Assembly: GCA_965204905.1 (NCBI GenBank)
Contig: OZ242042.1
Coordinates: forward strand, 310,001 to 374,000
Reading direction: 5' to 3'
DNA length: 64,000 nt
Source of the DNA: Bin87 sp965204905
Lineage (GTDB): Bacteria; Chloroflexota; Dehalococcoidia; Lucifugimonadales; UBA3495
Under the pieces are notes generated by a model. It had not been told where the DNA came from and did not search any database. It saw only the letters and a program-made list of their open reading frames with translations. Both the position numbers and the translations under genes were made by a program. How positions within the stretch are numbered: position 1 is the first letter of the stretch; each line of letters begins with the position of its first letter. Below, in pieces: positions 1 to 8,167 of the stretch.

Positions 1-807
1 GAGAATGCCGACGACTACGCCCGGGGCGCGCGCCAGTGGACCGTGCCCTGGGGCAACCACGGCGGCAACGACTTCATCAACATCTTCCCCCACCGCCAGT
101 ACCTGATGAAGTACGGCGGCGAACATGAGGACCTGGTCCACTTCGTCCGAAACCAGCACAAGAACGGGCTGCTGACCCCCTGGGGGTACAACGCCACCCA
201 CAACATCCAGCCCATAACGGTGGAAGACTACATCGGCTCCCGGCCAATCCTGAATCCCCTGCGCATCTGGGACTGCGACCGTCCCGTCAACGCTTCGGCG
301 GCCTACCTGTTCACCACCTCCGAGCGGGCGCAGGATCTGAAATCCCAGCCGGTGTACGTCCTCAACCACTCCCAGCACAATTTCCGGTTCCGGACCACCC
401 AGCCTGACCTGGACGAGGTGGAGATGTGGACCGACCGGCAGGCCGCTCGCATGTACGAAGGCGCCGGCCTGGGCCCCGCCGATGTGGACATCTTCAACCC
501 CTACGACGGTTACTCCATAATGACCCAGTTCTTCCTGGAGGGTTTCCAGTGGCACGGGGTCAAGCGAGGCGAGGCTTTATCCTTCTACGCCGGCGACATC
601 AGCGTCAAGGGCCCTCACCCCTTCAGCTCCAGCGGCGGCAACCTGGGCAACGGTCGTACCCGCACCGCCATGTACACCGACAGCATCGAGCAACTGCGGG
701 GCACCGCCGGAGACCGCCAGGTGACCGTGCGGGCAGAAACCGCCCTGTGCGCCTTCACCACCCCCAGTAGCGGCGGTTGGCTGATGCTGGGCAAGTACCC
801 TTCGTGA
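1..807 (+). CDS. Thiolase-like acetyl-CoA acetyltransferase / lipid-transfer protein, 3' part
   Basis: The reading frame is open from the first base, so the N-terminal part lies outside the window and only about 268 C-terminal residues are seen. The segment GAGLGPADVDIFNPYDGYSI followed by FSSSGGNLGNGRTR matches the C-terminal half of the thiolase-like (SCP-x/nonspecific lipid-transfer) family. In that family this half carries part of the acyl-CoA site and a Gly-rich loop. The canonical catalytic HEAF and CxG motifs of degradative thiolases are not visible; the Gly-rich loop replaces the CxG region. The frame ends in TGA at 805-807. The substrate cannot be told. Such proteins often sit beside CoA-transferases, and one lies at 2424. 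Confidence 0.8.
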   Translation, partial: ENADDYARGARQWTVPWGNHGGNDFINIFPHRQYLMKYGGEHEDLVHFVRNQHKNGLLTPWGYNATHNIQPITVEDYIGSRPILNPLRIWDCDRPVNASAAYLFTTSERAQDLKSQPVYVLNHSQHNFRFRTTQPDLDEVEMWTDRQAARMYEGAGLGPADVDIFNPYDGYSIMTQFFLEGFQWHGVKRGEALSFYAGDISVKGPHPFSSSGGNLGNGRTRTAMYTDSIEQLRGTAGDRQVTVRAETALCAFTTPSSGGWLMLGKYPS

Positions 808-848
808 TGACGCCGGTAGCAGCGTGAAGATTCGGGGCAACTCGTAGC

Positions 849-889
849 AACGGGCCGATCATCGGCAATCACGCCGGCGTCGGCCCGTT
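849..889. terminator. Hairpin between convergent genes
   Basis: AACGGGCCGA (849-858) and TCGGCCCGTT (880-889) form a perfect 10-bp inverted repeat with a 21-base loop. It lies midway between the ends of the thiolase-like gene and the TPP-enzyme gene, where a shared bidirectional terminator would be expected. There is no T-run on either side, so an intrinsic terminator is only a guess. Confidence 0.4.
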
Positions 890-946
890 ACACTTCTCCT
901 GAACACTTGGACGGACGTTTCGCCCAAGCGGACAAGACTCCTGGCG

Positions 947-1537
947 CTAATCGGCGCTGATACCCAGCTCCGACTGCAAGTCCCGGATGGTCTCGGCGCG
1001 GCTGCGGGTCGGCGGGCGCACGCGCATGCCGATCGGTTCGTTCTCCACCTCAGGGACGACCTTGATGGCAACGAACACCGGGCCGGTTGCCTGCATGATT
1101 TCTTCGACATTGGTAGCGAACTCTTCCAGGTCGTCGAAGCTGTAGGCAGCGGTATAACCGGACTCTTTGGCCATGCCGGCGTAGTTGATCTGCTGGGCGT
1201 TGGGAACGGGCTGTCCGCCGGTGGTGGCGTAGCACTCGTTGTCCAGCAAAATATGGCAGAAGTTTTCGGGCTGTTTGCCGGCGATGGTGGCCAGTATGCC
1301 CAGGTTCATCAACAACGCGCCTTCGGAATCGAACAGGACCACCTTTTCATCGGGGAGTCCCAGAGCCAATCCCAAAGCCGCTGAAGTGGTCTGGCCCATT
1401 GCGCCGCCCATGTTCAAGTCCCGGCTTTCGTTGGTGCTAAATTGCCGCCAGTGTTTGCCGGAAGTGCCGGTGGGGATCACGATGGCGTCGCCCCGCTGCT
1501 CCTGGAATACTCGGAATACATCCGCGGCATGAATCAT
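947..1537 (-). CDS. TPP-binding decarboxylase, catalytic (beta) subunit, sulfopyruvate/phosphonopyruvate decarboxylase type
   Basis: This 196-residue protein is the C-terminal-type TPP domain of a split 2-oxoacid decarboxylase. The stretch GGAMGQTTSAALGLALGLP leads into FDSEGALLMNLG and, about 25 residues later, LLDNECYATTGGQ. That matches the GDG...N motif that holds Mg-TPP, except that the central GDG reads SEG, so the usual Asp ligand is Glu. The partner PYR-domain subunit is encoded just upstream on the same strand (1654-2172). Together they resemble ComD/ComE sulfopyruvate decarboxylase, which makes sulfoacetaldehyde, but phosphonopyruvate or another 2-oxoacid is equally possible. The protein is expected to be cytoplasmic. 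Confidence 0.8.
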   Translation of the reverse strand: MIHAADVFRVFQEQRGDAIVIPTGTSGKHWRQFSTNESRDLNMGGAMGQTTSAALGLALGLPDEKVVLFDSEGALLMNLGILATIAGKQPENFCHILLDNECYATTGGQPVPNAQQINYAGMAKESGYTAAYSFDDLEEFATNVEEIMQATGPVFVAIKVVPEVENEPIGMRVRPPTRSRAETIRDLQSELGISAD

Positions 1538-1653
1538 ATTTTGCCTCCGTTACGTCGTTTGTTGAGTTCCGCAGTCGGTCCTGCCCAGGAAAACGGATCC
1601 CATGGGGGTCAGGGCTCGCGTGGAACGGTAAGTTCATGGGAAGGGTTATCCGT

Positions 1654-2172
1654 TTAGCGGTTGAACCCGTGGTATTCGTCGCCGACGAGAATGGCAACCG
1701 GTCGCTTGGTCTTCCTGGCCTCCTCGAATGCCGTGGAAATCCGCGAACTGTCGGCATCTTGCTCCACCAGGTAGTAGTTGATGCGGAAGGCGTTCAGGAA
1801 CGGCTCGGTATAGGTGGCTGCCGAGTCGGTGATAACGCCGTGGCGGTTCCAGCCGCGATAGCCCACCACCATTACCAGCGGGAACCCGGCGTCCAGGACC
1901 ATGCCCCGGATGGAGTCGCCCGATTCCATCATCCCCGTGTTCTGAATCAGGACCACGGGAGTCTGGCCGGCAACCAGCAGCCCTAGGGCAATGCCGAAAG
2001 TCTCCCCTTCCCTGGACGTGGGGACGATGTCCAGCCAGGGCTGGTCCTTCATCAACTCGTACAGGTAGTTGGTCTCGCTGTCGGGAATCGTCACCACATG
2101 GGTGACGCCGTTCTTCTCGAACTCCTCAATCAGAGCTTCGGGGCTCAGCACCGCTGCCTGTTGTGTAACCAT
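1654..2172 (-). CDS. TPP-binding decarboxylase, alpha (PYR-domain) subunit, sulfopyruvate decarboxylase type
   Basis: The protein has 172 residues when started at the ATG at 2172. That ATG is chosen because GAGGAG lies 7 bases upstream; an upstream in-frame ATG would add 16 residues without a better site. The N-terminal pyrimidine-binding half is recognisable: GVTHVVTIPDSETNYLYE, a Glu in TSREGETFGIALGLLVAG (the Glu that activates TPP in this fold) and LIQNTGMMESGDSIRG. This is the ComD-like partner of the TPP-domain subunit encoded 116 bp downstream. The two form one split decarboxylase, probably one transcription unit transcribed away from the CoA-transferase at 2424. Confidence 0.82.
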   Translation of the reverse strand: MVTQQAAVLSPEALIEEFEKNGVTHVVTIPDSETNYLYELMKDQPWLDIVPTSREGETFGIALGLLVAGQTPVVLIQNTGMMESGDSIRGMVLDAGFPLVMVVGYRGWNRHGVITDSAATYTEPFLNAFRINYYLVEQDADSSRISTAFEEARKTKRPVAILVGDEYHGFNR

Positions 2173-2305
2173 GAAAATTCTCCTCACGTACTCAGTGATC
2201 CTGGCAGTCGCGGTTTCCACCGTTTAGGCAAAGACCCGCTACTGCATTGGGCTCTGTCGATTATAGTTACGCATAACGAGAGGGTCAATTTTGGGATGCA
2301 GGGCC

Positions 2306-2325
2306 CTCAACTCTGAACAGTTGAG
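2306..2325. repeat. Short perfect hairpin in divergent promoter region
   Basis: CTCAACT and AGTTGAG flank the 6-base loop ctgaac. The core AACTCTGAACAGTT occurs again at 24956-24969, at the outer end of the IS66 remnant, so this may be a terminal scar of such an element rather than a regulatory site. Confidence 0.35.
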
Positions 2326-2423
2326 TCTCGTCGCCGGTAGTTGACCGCTCATACCCACAGTGTTAGCGTGCGTTCAATCATCGACGAAGATAAAATTTCG
2401 CCAATCAGGGGGAAGGTCCGGAC

Positions 2424-4700
2424 ATGGCAGGAGCACTGGAACACATTCGGGTAATCGACTTCGGGCAATATATTTCCGGCCCCCTGGCAGGGATGCTGCT
2501 GGCGGATCAGGGCGCCGACGTGGTGCGGATCGATCCTCCCGGCGGACCCCGCTGGGATACTCCGGCCAACTCAACGTGGAACCGGGGTAAGCGGAGCATA
2601 ACCCTTGACCTGAAGCAGGCGGATGATTTGACCGTTGCCCGGTCTCTCGTACAGAGCGCCGACGTGGTGATCGAGAATTTCCGGCCCGGTACCATGGACC
2701 GGCTGGGGCTGGGTCCCGAGGAAATGATTCGGGCCAACCCCCACCTGGTGTACTGCTCCATACCGGGATTCGCGGCGGACGATCCCAGGGCGGCCATGCC
2801 GGCTTACGAAGGCGTTGTGGGCGCGGCGTCGGCCACCTTCCGCCCGCCCAACCCCGATAGCAAGCGTCCGGTCTATACCGCCATTCCCATCGCCTCGGTC
2901 TATGGGGCTTTCCAGTCGGTGGTGGCCATCACCGTCGCGTTGAACGCCCGGGAGCGCGACGGCGTTGGTCAGCGCATAGAAGTCCCCCTGTTTGACAGCA
3001 TGTTCCAGTCCATCGGGCGTTTCGGAGTCCGGGTGCACAACGCTCCGCCAGCGACTCCCACGCTGGGCGAGCTGTGGGGCGGGATTTTCCAATGCAGCGA
3101 CGGCCAGTACGTGCGCTTCGGCGGCCCCGGCAACCAGAACTTCCGGCAGTTCGTCGCAGCCGCCGGCATAACATCCTGGGATGGCGAGGGGCTTACTGAC
3201 TTCGACCATCCCCTGGATGCCCCCCAATTCCGCGCCGAAGCCCAGCGGCGGATTCAGGACCTCTTTCTGACTCGTACCGCGCAGGAGTGGGAAGACCTGA
3301 TCGCCGAGGCGGGCAGCGAGGGAGCGGTGTGCCGCACCAGCGCCGAGTGGTTTGATCATCCCCACGCCCGCGCTTCCCAGATGGTGGAGGAGGTTGACGA
3401 CCCCACTTACGGCAAGATGCTCCAGCCGGGAATCAACGCCCGGATGTCTCTCACGCCGGGCCGGGTGCGTGGCCCGGCTCCCGGACCCGACCAGCATCGG
3501 GAAGAAATTCTCGCGGAATTGAAGGCTCGCCCCGCTCCCGATGCGCCGGAGCCCCAGGACGCCATGCGCGCCGCCCTTGACGGCGTGAAGGTGCTGGACC
3601 TGTGCATCATCTTGGCCGGCCCGACCATGGGCCGGACGCTGGCCGAGTACGGTGCCAATGTCATCAAGATTGATAACCCCCGCCGCGGCTCCACCGTGGC
3701 CCGGCATAACGACATCAACCGGGGCAAGCGCAGCATCCTGCTGGACCTGAGATCCGAAGAGGGTCGGGACATTTTCTGGAAGCTGCTGGAGGATGCTGAC
3801 GTGGTGGCCCAGAACTACCGGGCCGGCAGTCTGGAGCGGCTGGGCCTGGGCTACGACGAGGTCCGCAAGCGCAAGCCCGACATTATCTACGCCTCGTTGA
3901 ACGCTTACGGGCACGTCGGCCCCTGGGCGGAGCGCCCCGGCCACGAGGGGTTCGCACAAGCCACCGCCGGGATGACCCGTCGATTCGGAGGCGACGGCGT
4001 GCCTGAGTCGCAGCCCAACCCGGTGAACGATTATGGCACGGGCTTCATGGGCGCCTACGGGGTGGCCCTGGCGTTGCTGCACCGGCAGCGCACCGGAGAA
4101 GGCCAGCACATCGACTCGGCCCTGGCCTACACCGCCATGACGCTGCAATCGCCCTTCATGCAAATGTACGAGGGCAAGGAGTGGAACGAGACCGGCGGGC
4201 AGGACGCCCTGGGAACCAGCCCGTTGCACCGGGCCTACCAGGCCAGCGACGGCTGGTTCTTTATCGGAACGCCGGAATCTGCCCTGTCGGGGCTGGCGGG
4301 CCTGGACGGACTCTCTGGAATAGACACCCTGAAGGGTGATGCCCTGGCTTCGTCGCTGGAAGAGCGTTTCCAGGGGAACAGCGTGGCGTTCTGGGTGGAG
4401 CGGCTGGCCGCTGCCGGCGTCGGCGCGCAGCGGGTGATTACCAACGTCAGGGAGCTGATGACCGACCCCTGGGTGGAGTCCCACGGACTCAGCATCACCC
4501 GGGAGCACGACGAGTTGGGGCTGGTGACCACCTGCGGCCCCGCGCCGCGAATGTCGCGCACTCCGGTGCGGCCGGGCATACCCGCTCCCAAGCCTGGCAC
4601 TCATGCCCGGGAGATTCTGGAAGAACACGGCTTGGGAAGCCGCTACCAAACCCTGCTGGATTCGGGAGTAATCCTAACCGATGGCGTGGCGGCCGGTTAG
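2424..4700 (+). CDS. Tandem class III (CaiB/BaiF) CoA-transferase, two fused domains
   Basis: The 758-residue protein is twice the usual ~400 of the family because two complete CoA-transferase III units are joined. Unit 1 (about 1-370) begins IRVIDFGQYISGPLAGMLLA with GADVVRID and ENFRPGTMDRLGLG. Unit 2 (about 390-745) begins VKVLDLCIILAGPTMGRTLA with QNYRAGSLERLGLGYDE. Family III enzymes move CoA between carboxylic acids through an aspartyl-CoA thioester. Unit 1 has LFDSM in the column of the formyl-CoA transferase catalytic Asp; unit 2 has a Tyr there (ALAYTAM), although HID lies nearby. The start follows a GGAAGG site. It is divergent from the TPP decarboxylase genes. The substrate is unknown. 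Confidence 0.85.
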   Translation: MAGALEHIRVIDFGQYISGPLAGMLLADQGADVVRIDPPGGPRWDTPANSTWNRGKRSITLDLKQADDLTVARSLVQSADVVIENFRPGTMDRLGLGPEEMIRANPHLVYCSIPGFAADDPRAAMPAYEGVVGAASATFRPPNPDSKRPVYTAIPIASVYGAFQSVVAITVALNARERDGVGQRIEVPLFDSMFQSIGRFGVRVHNAPPATPTLGELWGGIFQCSDGQYVRFGGPGNQNFRQFVAAAGITSWDGEGLTDFDHPLDAPQFRAEAQRRIQDLFLTRTAQEWEDLIAEAGSEGAVCRTSAEWFDHPHARASQMVEEVDDPTYGKMLQPGINARMSLTPGRVRGPAPGPDQHREEILAELKARPAPDAPEPQDAMRAALDGVKVLDLCIILAGPTMGRTLAEYGANVIKIDNPRRGSTVARHNDINRGKRSILLDLRSEEGRDIFWKLLEDADVVAQNYRAGSLERLGLGYDEVRKRKPDIIYASLNAYGHVGPWAERPGHEGFAQATAGMTRRFGGDGVPESQPNPVNDYGTGFMGAYGVALALLHRQRTGEGQHIDSALAYTAMTLQSPFMQMYEGKEWNETGGQDALGTSPLHRAYQASDGWFFIGTPESALSGLAGLDGLSGIDTLKGDALASSLEERFQGNSVAFWVERLAAAGVGAQRVITNVRELMTDPWVESHGLSITREHDELGLVTTCGPAPRMSRTPVRPGIPAPKPGTHAREILEEHGLGSRYQTLLDSGVILTDGVAAG

Positions 4701-4726
4701 GATTCCCGCCATGTGGTCATTCCGGC

Positions 4727-7700
4727 CTAATGGATCGCACGCGCAACCCTATGCGATAGCTCGTCCATCATCTCCCGGAGGTTGGGTATCGAAACGGCCT
4801 GGTCCCGCCGTACGAAAAGGAACTGAACGTCCTTCACCGTCTTTCCGGTGGCGCGTTGGACGGCGGCGGCGTACGCTGCCCCCTGCCATTGGTAATAGTC
4901 CAATTTGGCGCGAACGTGTTCTTCATCACGCACGTCGTCAGATTTGTAATCCACCACGACCAGTTGGTCGTCATCGTCCAGGTACAGTAGATCGATGATG
5001 CCTTCCAGGACGATCTGACCCTTTGGGGTATCGATGGGAGCCGCCACCGGGATTTCTGACCACAGCTTAGAGGCGCGGAAGGCGGCGATCACGGCCGGGT
5101 TCCTCACGGCGCGCTTGGCTTCTAGTGTGACTGCGGTACTCCGGTCGGGCACCCCTTCACTGGCAGCCTCCTGGGGAGCCAGTCTGTCGATGGACGCATC
5201 CAACTGATCAAGAAGCGCATCCGGCGGTTGGTCGGCCGGCAAGGGCAGGCGGGGCAGAATGTCCATGACCGCTTTCTGAAGCACGGCGTGCAGGGCGCTA
5301 CCAAAGGCGGTGCTGCCCCGTCCGAACCTCCAGGGTTGTTCAGCGTCCGGGTTACCTTCTTTATCTTCCACCTCAGATGGATCAAGCTGCGCATCTTGCC
5401 GGTCCGTACTGGCGTATCGAGCAATCCAGGTTGCGGTCACGGCCTGAGGAACTGACCGGCGGGAGATTGTTTCTTCACGTTGCTGCTGCCAGCCGACAGC
5501 GTCATACGCCTGGGACGCAGCCTCGCCGGTCAGCAGCGTGGCCTCGGATTGCAACGGCGGGTCCGCAGCCACGTCGACATGGGTCTGCAAGCCGGAATCG
5601 ACGTCGTTCAGGATGGTTTGCAGGACCTGGGCGCGGGCGTTGCCATCCGAGTCGGGCTGATGGTACAGGCTCACCATCAAGTGATCACGGGCGCGAGTTG
5701 CCGCCACGTAGGCCAGCCGGATCATCTCCGCTTCGGCGTGCTGGCGGTCCAGTTCAACCAGCGCGCCGTAACCCGGCGTTTCCATGTTGCCCATCTTGGT
5801 TTCCACGACGCCGTCCGACTGATCGACCTGTATGTTATTGCGCCTGGTGCTGGCCGTTTGGTTCAACCCCAGCAGGATGACGATGGGAAATTCCAGGCCC
5901 TTGGCGGCGTGCATCGTCATGATCCGTACCGAATCGTCGTCGGTCTCGGGCACCGGCACCTCCGTGATGCGCGTGCCCTCATCTTGCTGGGTTTCGGCCC
6001 AGAGGAGGAACTGTCGAAGGTCCCACGGGGCGCCGTTGCCGACGGAGCCGGACTCGAAGGCGCGGGCTTGTTCAATCAGGAATTGCCGGCGTCTCCACAT
6101 TTCCCGTGGGCGGTATTCCACCAGGTCCAGTTCCTCCAGCCGACGTTCCCGCACGAAATCACTGATCAATCTGGACGTGGATACGGAGTGACGCTTCTCA
6201 TGGTATTCCCGCAATTTCAACATGCCCTGACGCACTGCTGACGGTTCGCCCGGCATCGCCTCCGCGAGGTAGCTCCAACTGCCGCTCGCCTCGCGCCAGT
6301 CGAGCAGGTCCACGTCGGTGCAGGCGAAGGCGGGCGAACGCAGCGCCGCCGCCAGCGATACCTCGTCGGTGGGGTCGTCGATGGCCCGCAGGCAGTTGAG
6401 CAGGTCCTGCACCTCCTGGGTGTTGAAAATCAACGAGCCGCCCTCGATGCGGTAGGGAATTCCGGCATCCTCGAGGCTGCGCTCCAAGATCCCCAGCCCG
6501 GTGCGAGAGCGGATGAGGATGCACACGTCCCCCACCCGCGCGGGCCGGATCACTCGGGCATCTTTGTCGTACACGCTGAGCCTCGTAGTCTCCTGGGATG
6601 TGTAGGCCAGCAGCATATTGGCTACGTGCCGCGCTTGATGGCGGCGCATGTCGTCTGCGGCGTCTCCCGACGCCCCGCCGAAGACGCGCACGCTAGCCGC
6701 GACATCGTCCTGCTGGATATCATCGTGCCACTCCAGTTCCACGTACTCCGGCTGTATATCCGACCCGTCGCCCATCAACGAGCGAAACGCAGCATTGACC
6801 CACTCCAGCACCGGTTTCTGCGACCGGCGGTTCCGGGAAAACGTCAGGGCCTCGAGTTGTCCGCCCTCCTTTACCTGACGGGTTACTCCCAGGTCCGCGC
6901 CACGGAAACGGTAGATGGATTGTTTGGCGTCGCCAACGATGAACAACCGGCCCGGCTCCAGGGGGAGCGAATGCCACGGTCGCCGTCCCACCGTTGCGTC
7001 GTCAACCGAGGCCAGGTAGAAACCGATCTCCGCCTGGAGCGGGTCGGTATCCTGGAACTCGTCGATGAGAATGTGCGTATAGCGCGACTGGAAGTATTGA
7101 CGGGCCGCAGCATTGTCGCGCACCATATCCCGCGTCCACACCAGCAGGTCGTCGAAGGTGGCCGCGCCGTCCGCCTTGCGTTCCGCCGGATATTCCTCGG
7201 CGAATGCGCGGCGCAACTCCTGCAGCAACGGTTGAGCCGCGGCAGTCCGAATGGCGGATTGCAGGTTGGCCCCGATCTCGCGGAACTGGGCGCGAACCTC
7301 CGTAGGGGTCAGGGCGCCCCACTTGCCTCTGCTGCCGGCGCTGCCCACCGGAACCACCGGCGCTCCGGCGTCCAGGGCGGCAGCCGTCGCCAGCGGATCG
7401 TCCGCAACCTCGATGACCGAGCGGATGGTGGCCATCGCTGCCGTCAACTGCCCATAGAGAGGATGGTCCGCATCCGGACACAGGGCGCCTAGAGACTGAA
7501 CCCGCTCCAGGGCCGCTTCCGACATCGCTCGGACGTTAACAGTGCGAATGGAATCGTCCCGGCGTAGGTGGTCGTATTCGGCGCTGAACTCACCGGCCAG
7601 CCCCTGCCAGGCGCCGATGCCGACGCCAGCGCGGATGAGGTATTGCATTGCGCCGACCAGTTCCGCGCTCGCGTCGCTGCGGTCTCCCAGGGTCCGGTCA

Positions 7701-8167
7701 AGCCAGGACTCCCACTTTTCGGCGAATCCCTGAGCGGAGGCCAACTCATCCCATTGCGACCAGCCGGGGGGTAGCCCAACGTCCATGGGCCGCTGGCGCA
7801 GCAGCTGGGCTGCAAAACTGTGGATGGTCTGGATTGACGCTTGGTCCAGTTCTCCCATTGCCTCGGCGATGCGTTCGCGTTCGATTTCCGTGATGTCCGC
7901 ATACAGTAGGTCGCCGGCGTTATCGGGGTGGTCTTCGTCCAGCAGTTGTTCCATGCGGGCGCGGATACGGTCAGAAAGCTCCGCCGCCGCCGCTTCGGTG
8001 AACGTGATGGCGACGATGTTATTCATGCGCACGCTCCACTTGACCAGCGCCACCACGCGACTCACCAGGGCGTAGGTCTTGCCGGTGCCCGCTCCGGCCT
8101 CGACGATCAGGTTGGCGTCCCGGTCGTTGACGATGCGGTGCAGGGTGTGGGCGTCGTCAGTCGGCAT
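4727..8167 (-). CDS. addA: AddA-like ATP-dependent helicase/nuclease (UvrD superfamily)
   Basis: A 1146-residue superfamily 1A helicase with a C-terminal nuclease. Seen in order: Walker A EAGAGTGKT near residue 23, ITFTEAAAAELSDRI (motif Ia), DEFQDTDPLQ (Walker B, ~370), GDAKQSIYRFRG (~412), AYVAATRARDHL (motif VI), and near 1074 the PD-(D/E)XK nuclease core VVDYKSDDV. The ATG at 8167 is used because it overlaps the end of the upstream addB-like gene by 11 bases, giving translational coupling; an in-frame start 51 codons upstream would lie inside addB. With AddB it would process double-strand ends for recombination repair. Overall length and layout fit AddA. It ends 26 bp from the convergent CoA-transferase gene. 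Confidence 0.9.
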   Translation of the reverse strand: MPTDDAHTLHRIVNDRDANLIVEAGAGTGKTYALVSRVVALVKWSVRMNNIVAITFTEAAAAELSDRIRARMEQLLDEDHPDNAGDLLYADITEIERERIAEAMGELDQASIQTIHSFAAQLLRQRPMDVGLPPGWSQWDELASAQGFAEKWESWLDRTLGDRSDASAELVGAMQYLIRAGVGIGAWQGLAGEFSAEYDHLRRDDSIRTVNVRAMSEAALERVQSLGALCPDADHPLYGQLTAAMATIRSVIEVADDPLATAAALDAGAPVVPVGSAGSRGKWGALTPTEVRAQFREIGANLQSAIRTAAAQPLLQELRRAFAEEYPAERKADGAATFDDLLVWTRDMVRDNAAARQYFQSRYTHILIDEFQDTDPLQAEIGFYLASVDDATVGRRPWHSLPLEPGRLFIVGDAKQSIYRFRGADLGVTRQVKEGGQLEALTFSRNRRSQKPVLEWVNAAFRSLMGDGSDIQPEYVELEWHDDIQQDDVAASVRVFGGASGDAADDMRRHQARHVANMLLAYTSQETTRLSVYDKDARVIRPARVGDVCILIRSRTGLGILERSLEDAGIPYRIEGGSLIFNTQEVQDLLNCLRAIDDPTDEVSLAAALRSPAFACTDVDLLDWREASGSWSYLAEAMPGEPSAVRQGMLKLREYHEKRHSVSTSRLISDFVRERRLEELDLVEYRPREMWRRRQFLIEQARAFESGSVGNGAPWDLRQFLLWAETQQDEGTRITEVPVPETDDDSVRIMTMHAAKGLEFPIVILLGLNQTASTRRNNIQVDQSDGVVETKMGNMETPGYGALVELDRQHAEAEMIRLAYVAATRARDHLMVSLYHQPDSDGNARAQVLQTILNDVDSGLQTHVDVAADPPLQSEATLLTGEAASQAYDAVGWQQQREETISRRSVPQAVTATWIARYASTDRQDAQLDPSEVEDKEGNPDAEQPWRFGRGSTAFGSALHAVLQKAVMDILPRLPLPADQPPDALLDQLDASIDRLAPQEAASEGVPDRSTAVTLEAKRAVRNPAVIAAFRASKLWSEIPVAAPIDTPKGQIVLEGIIDLLYLDDDDQLVVVDYKSDDVRDEEHVRAKLDYYQWQGAAYAAAVQRATGKTVKDVQFLFVRRDQAVSIPNLREMMDELSHRVARAIH

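Noticed and set aside
2571..4649. A 692-codon open frame antisense to the CoA-transferase
   Set aside because: It is a shadow of the GC-rich coding strand: no motifs, no ribosome site, low-complexity composition, and the opposite strand encodes a clear family.
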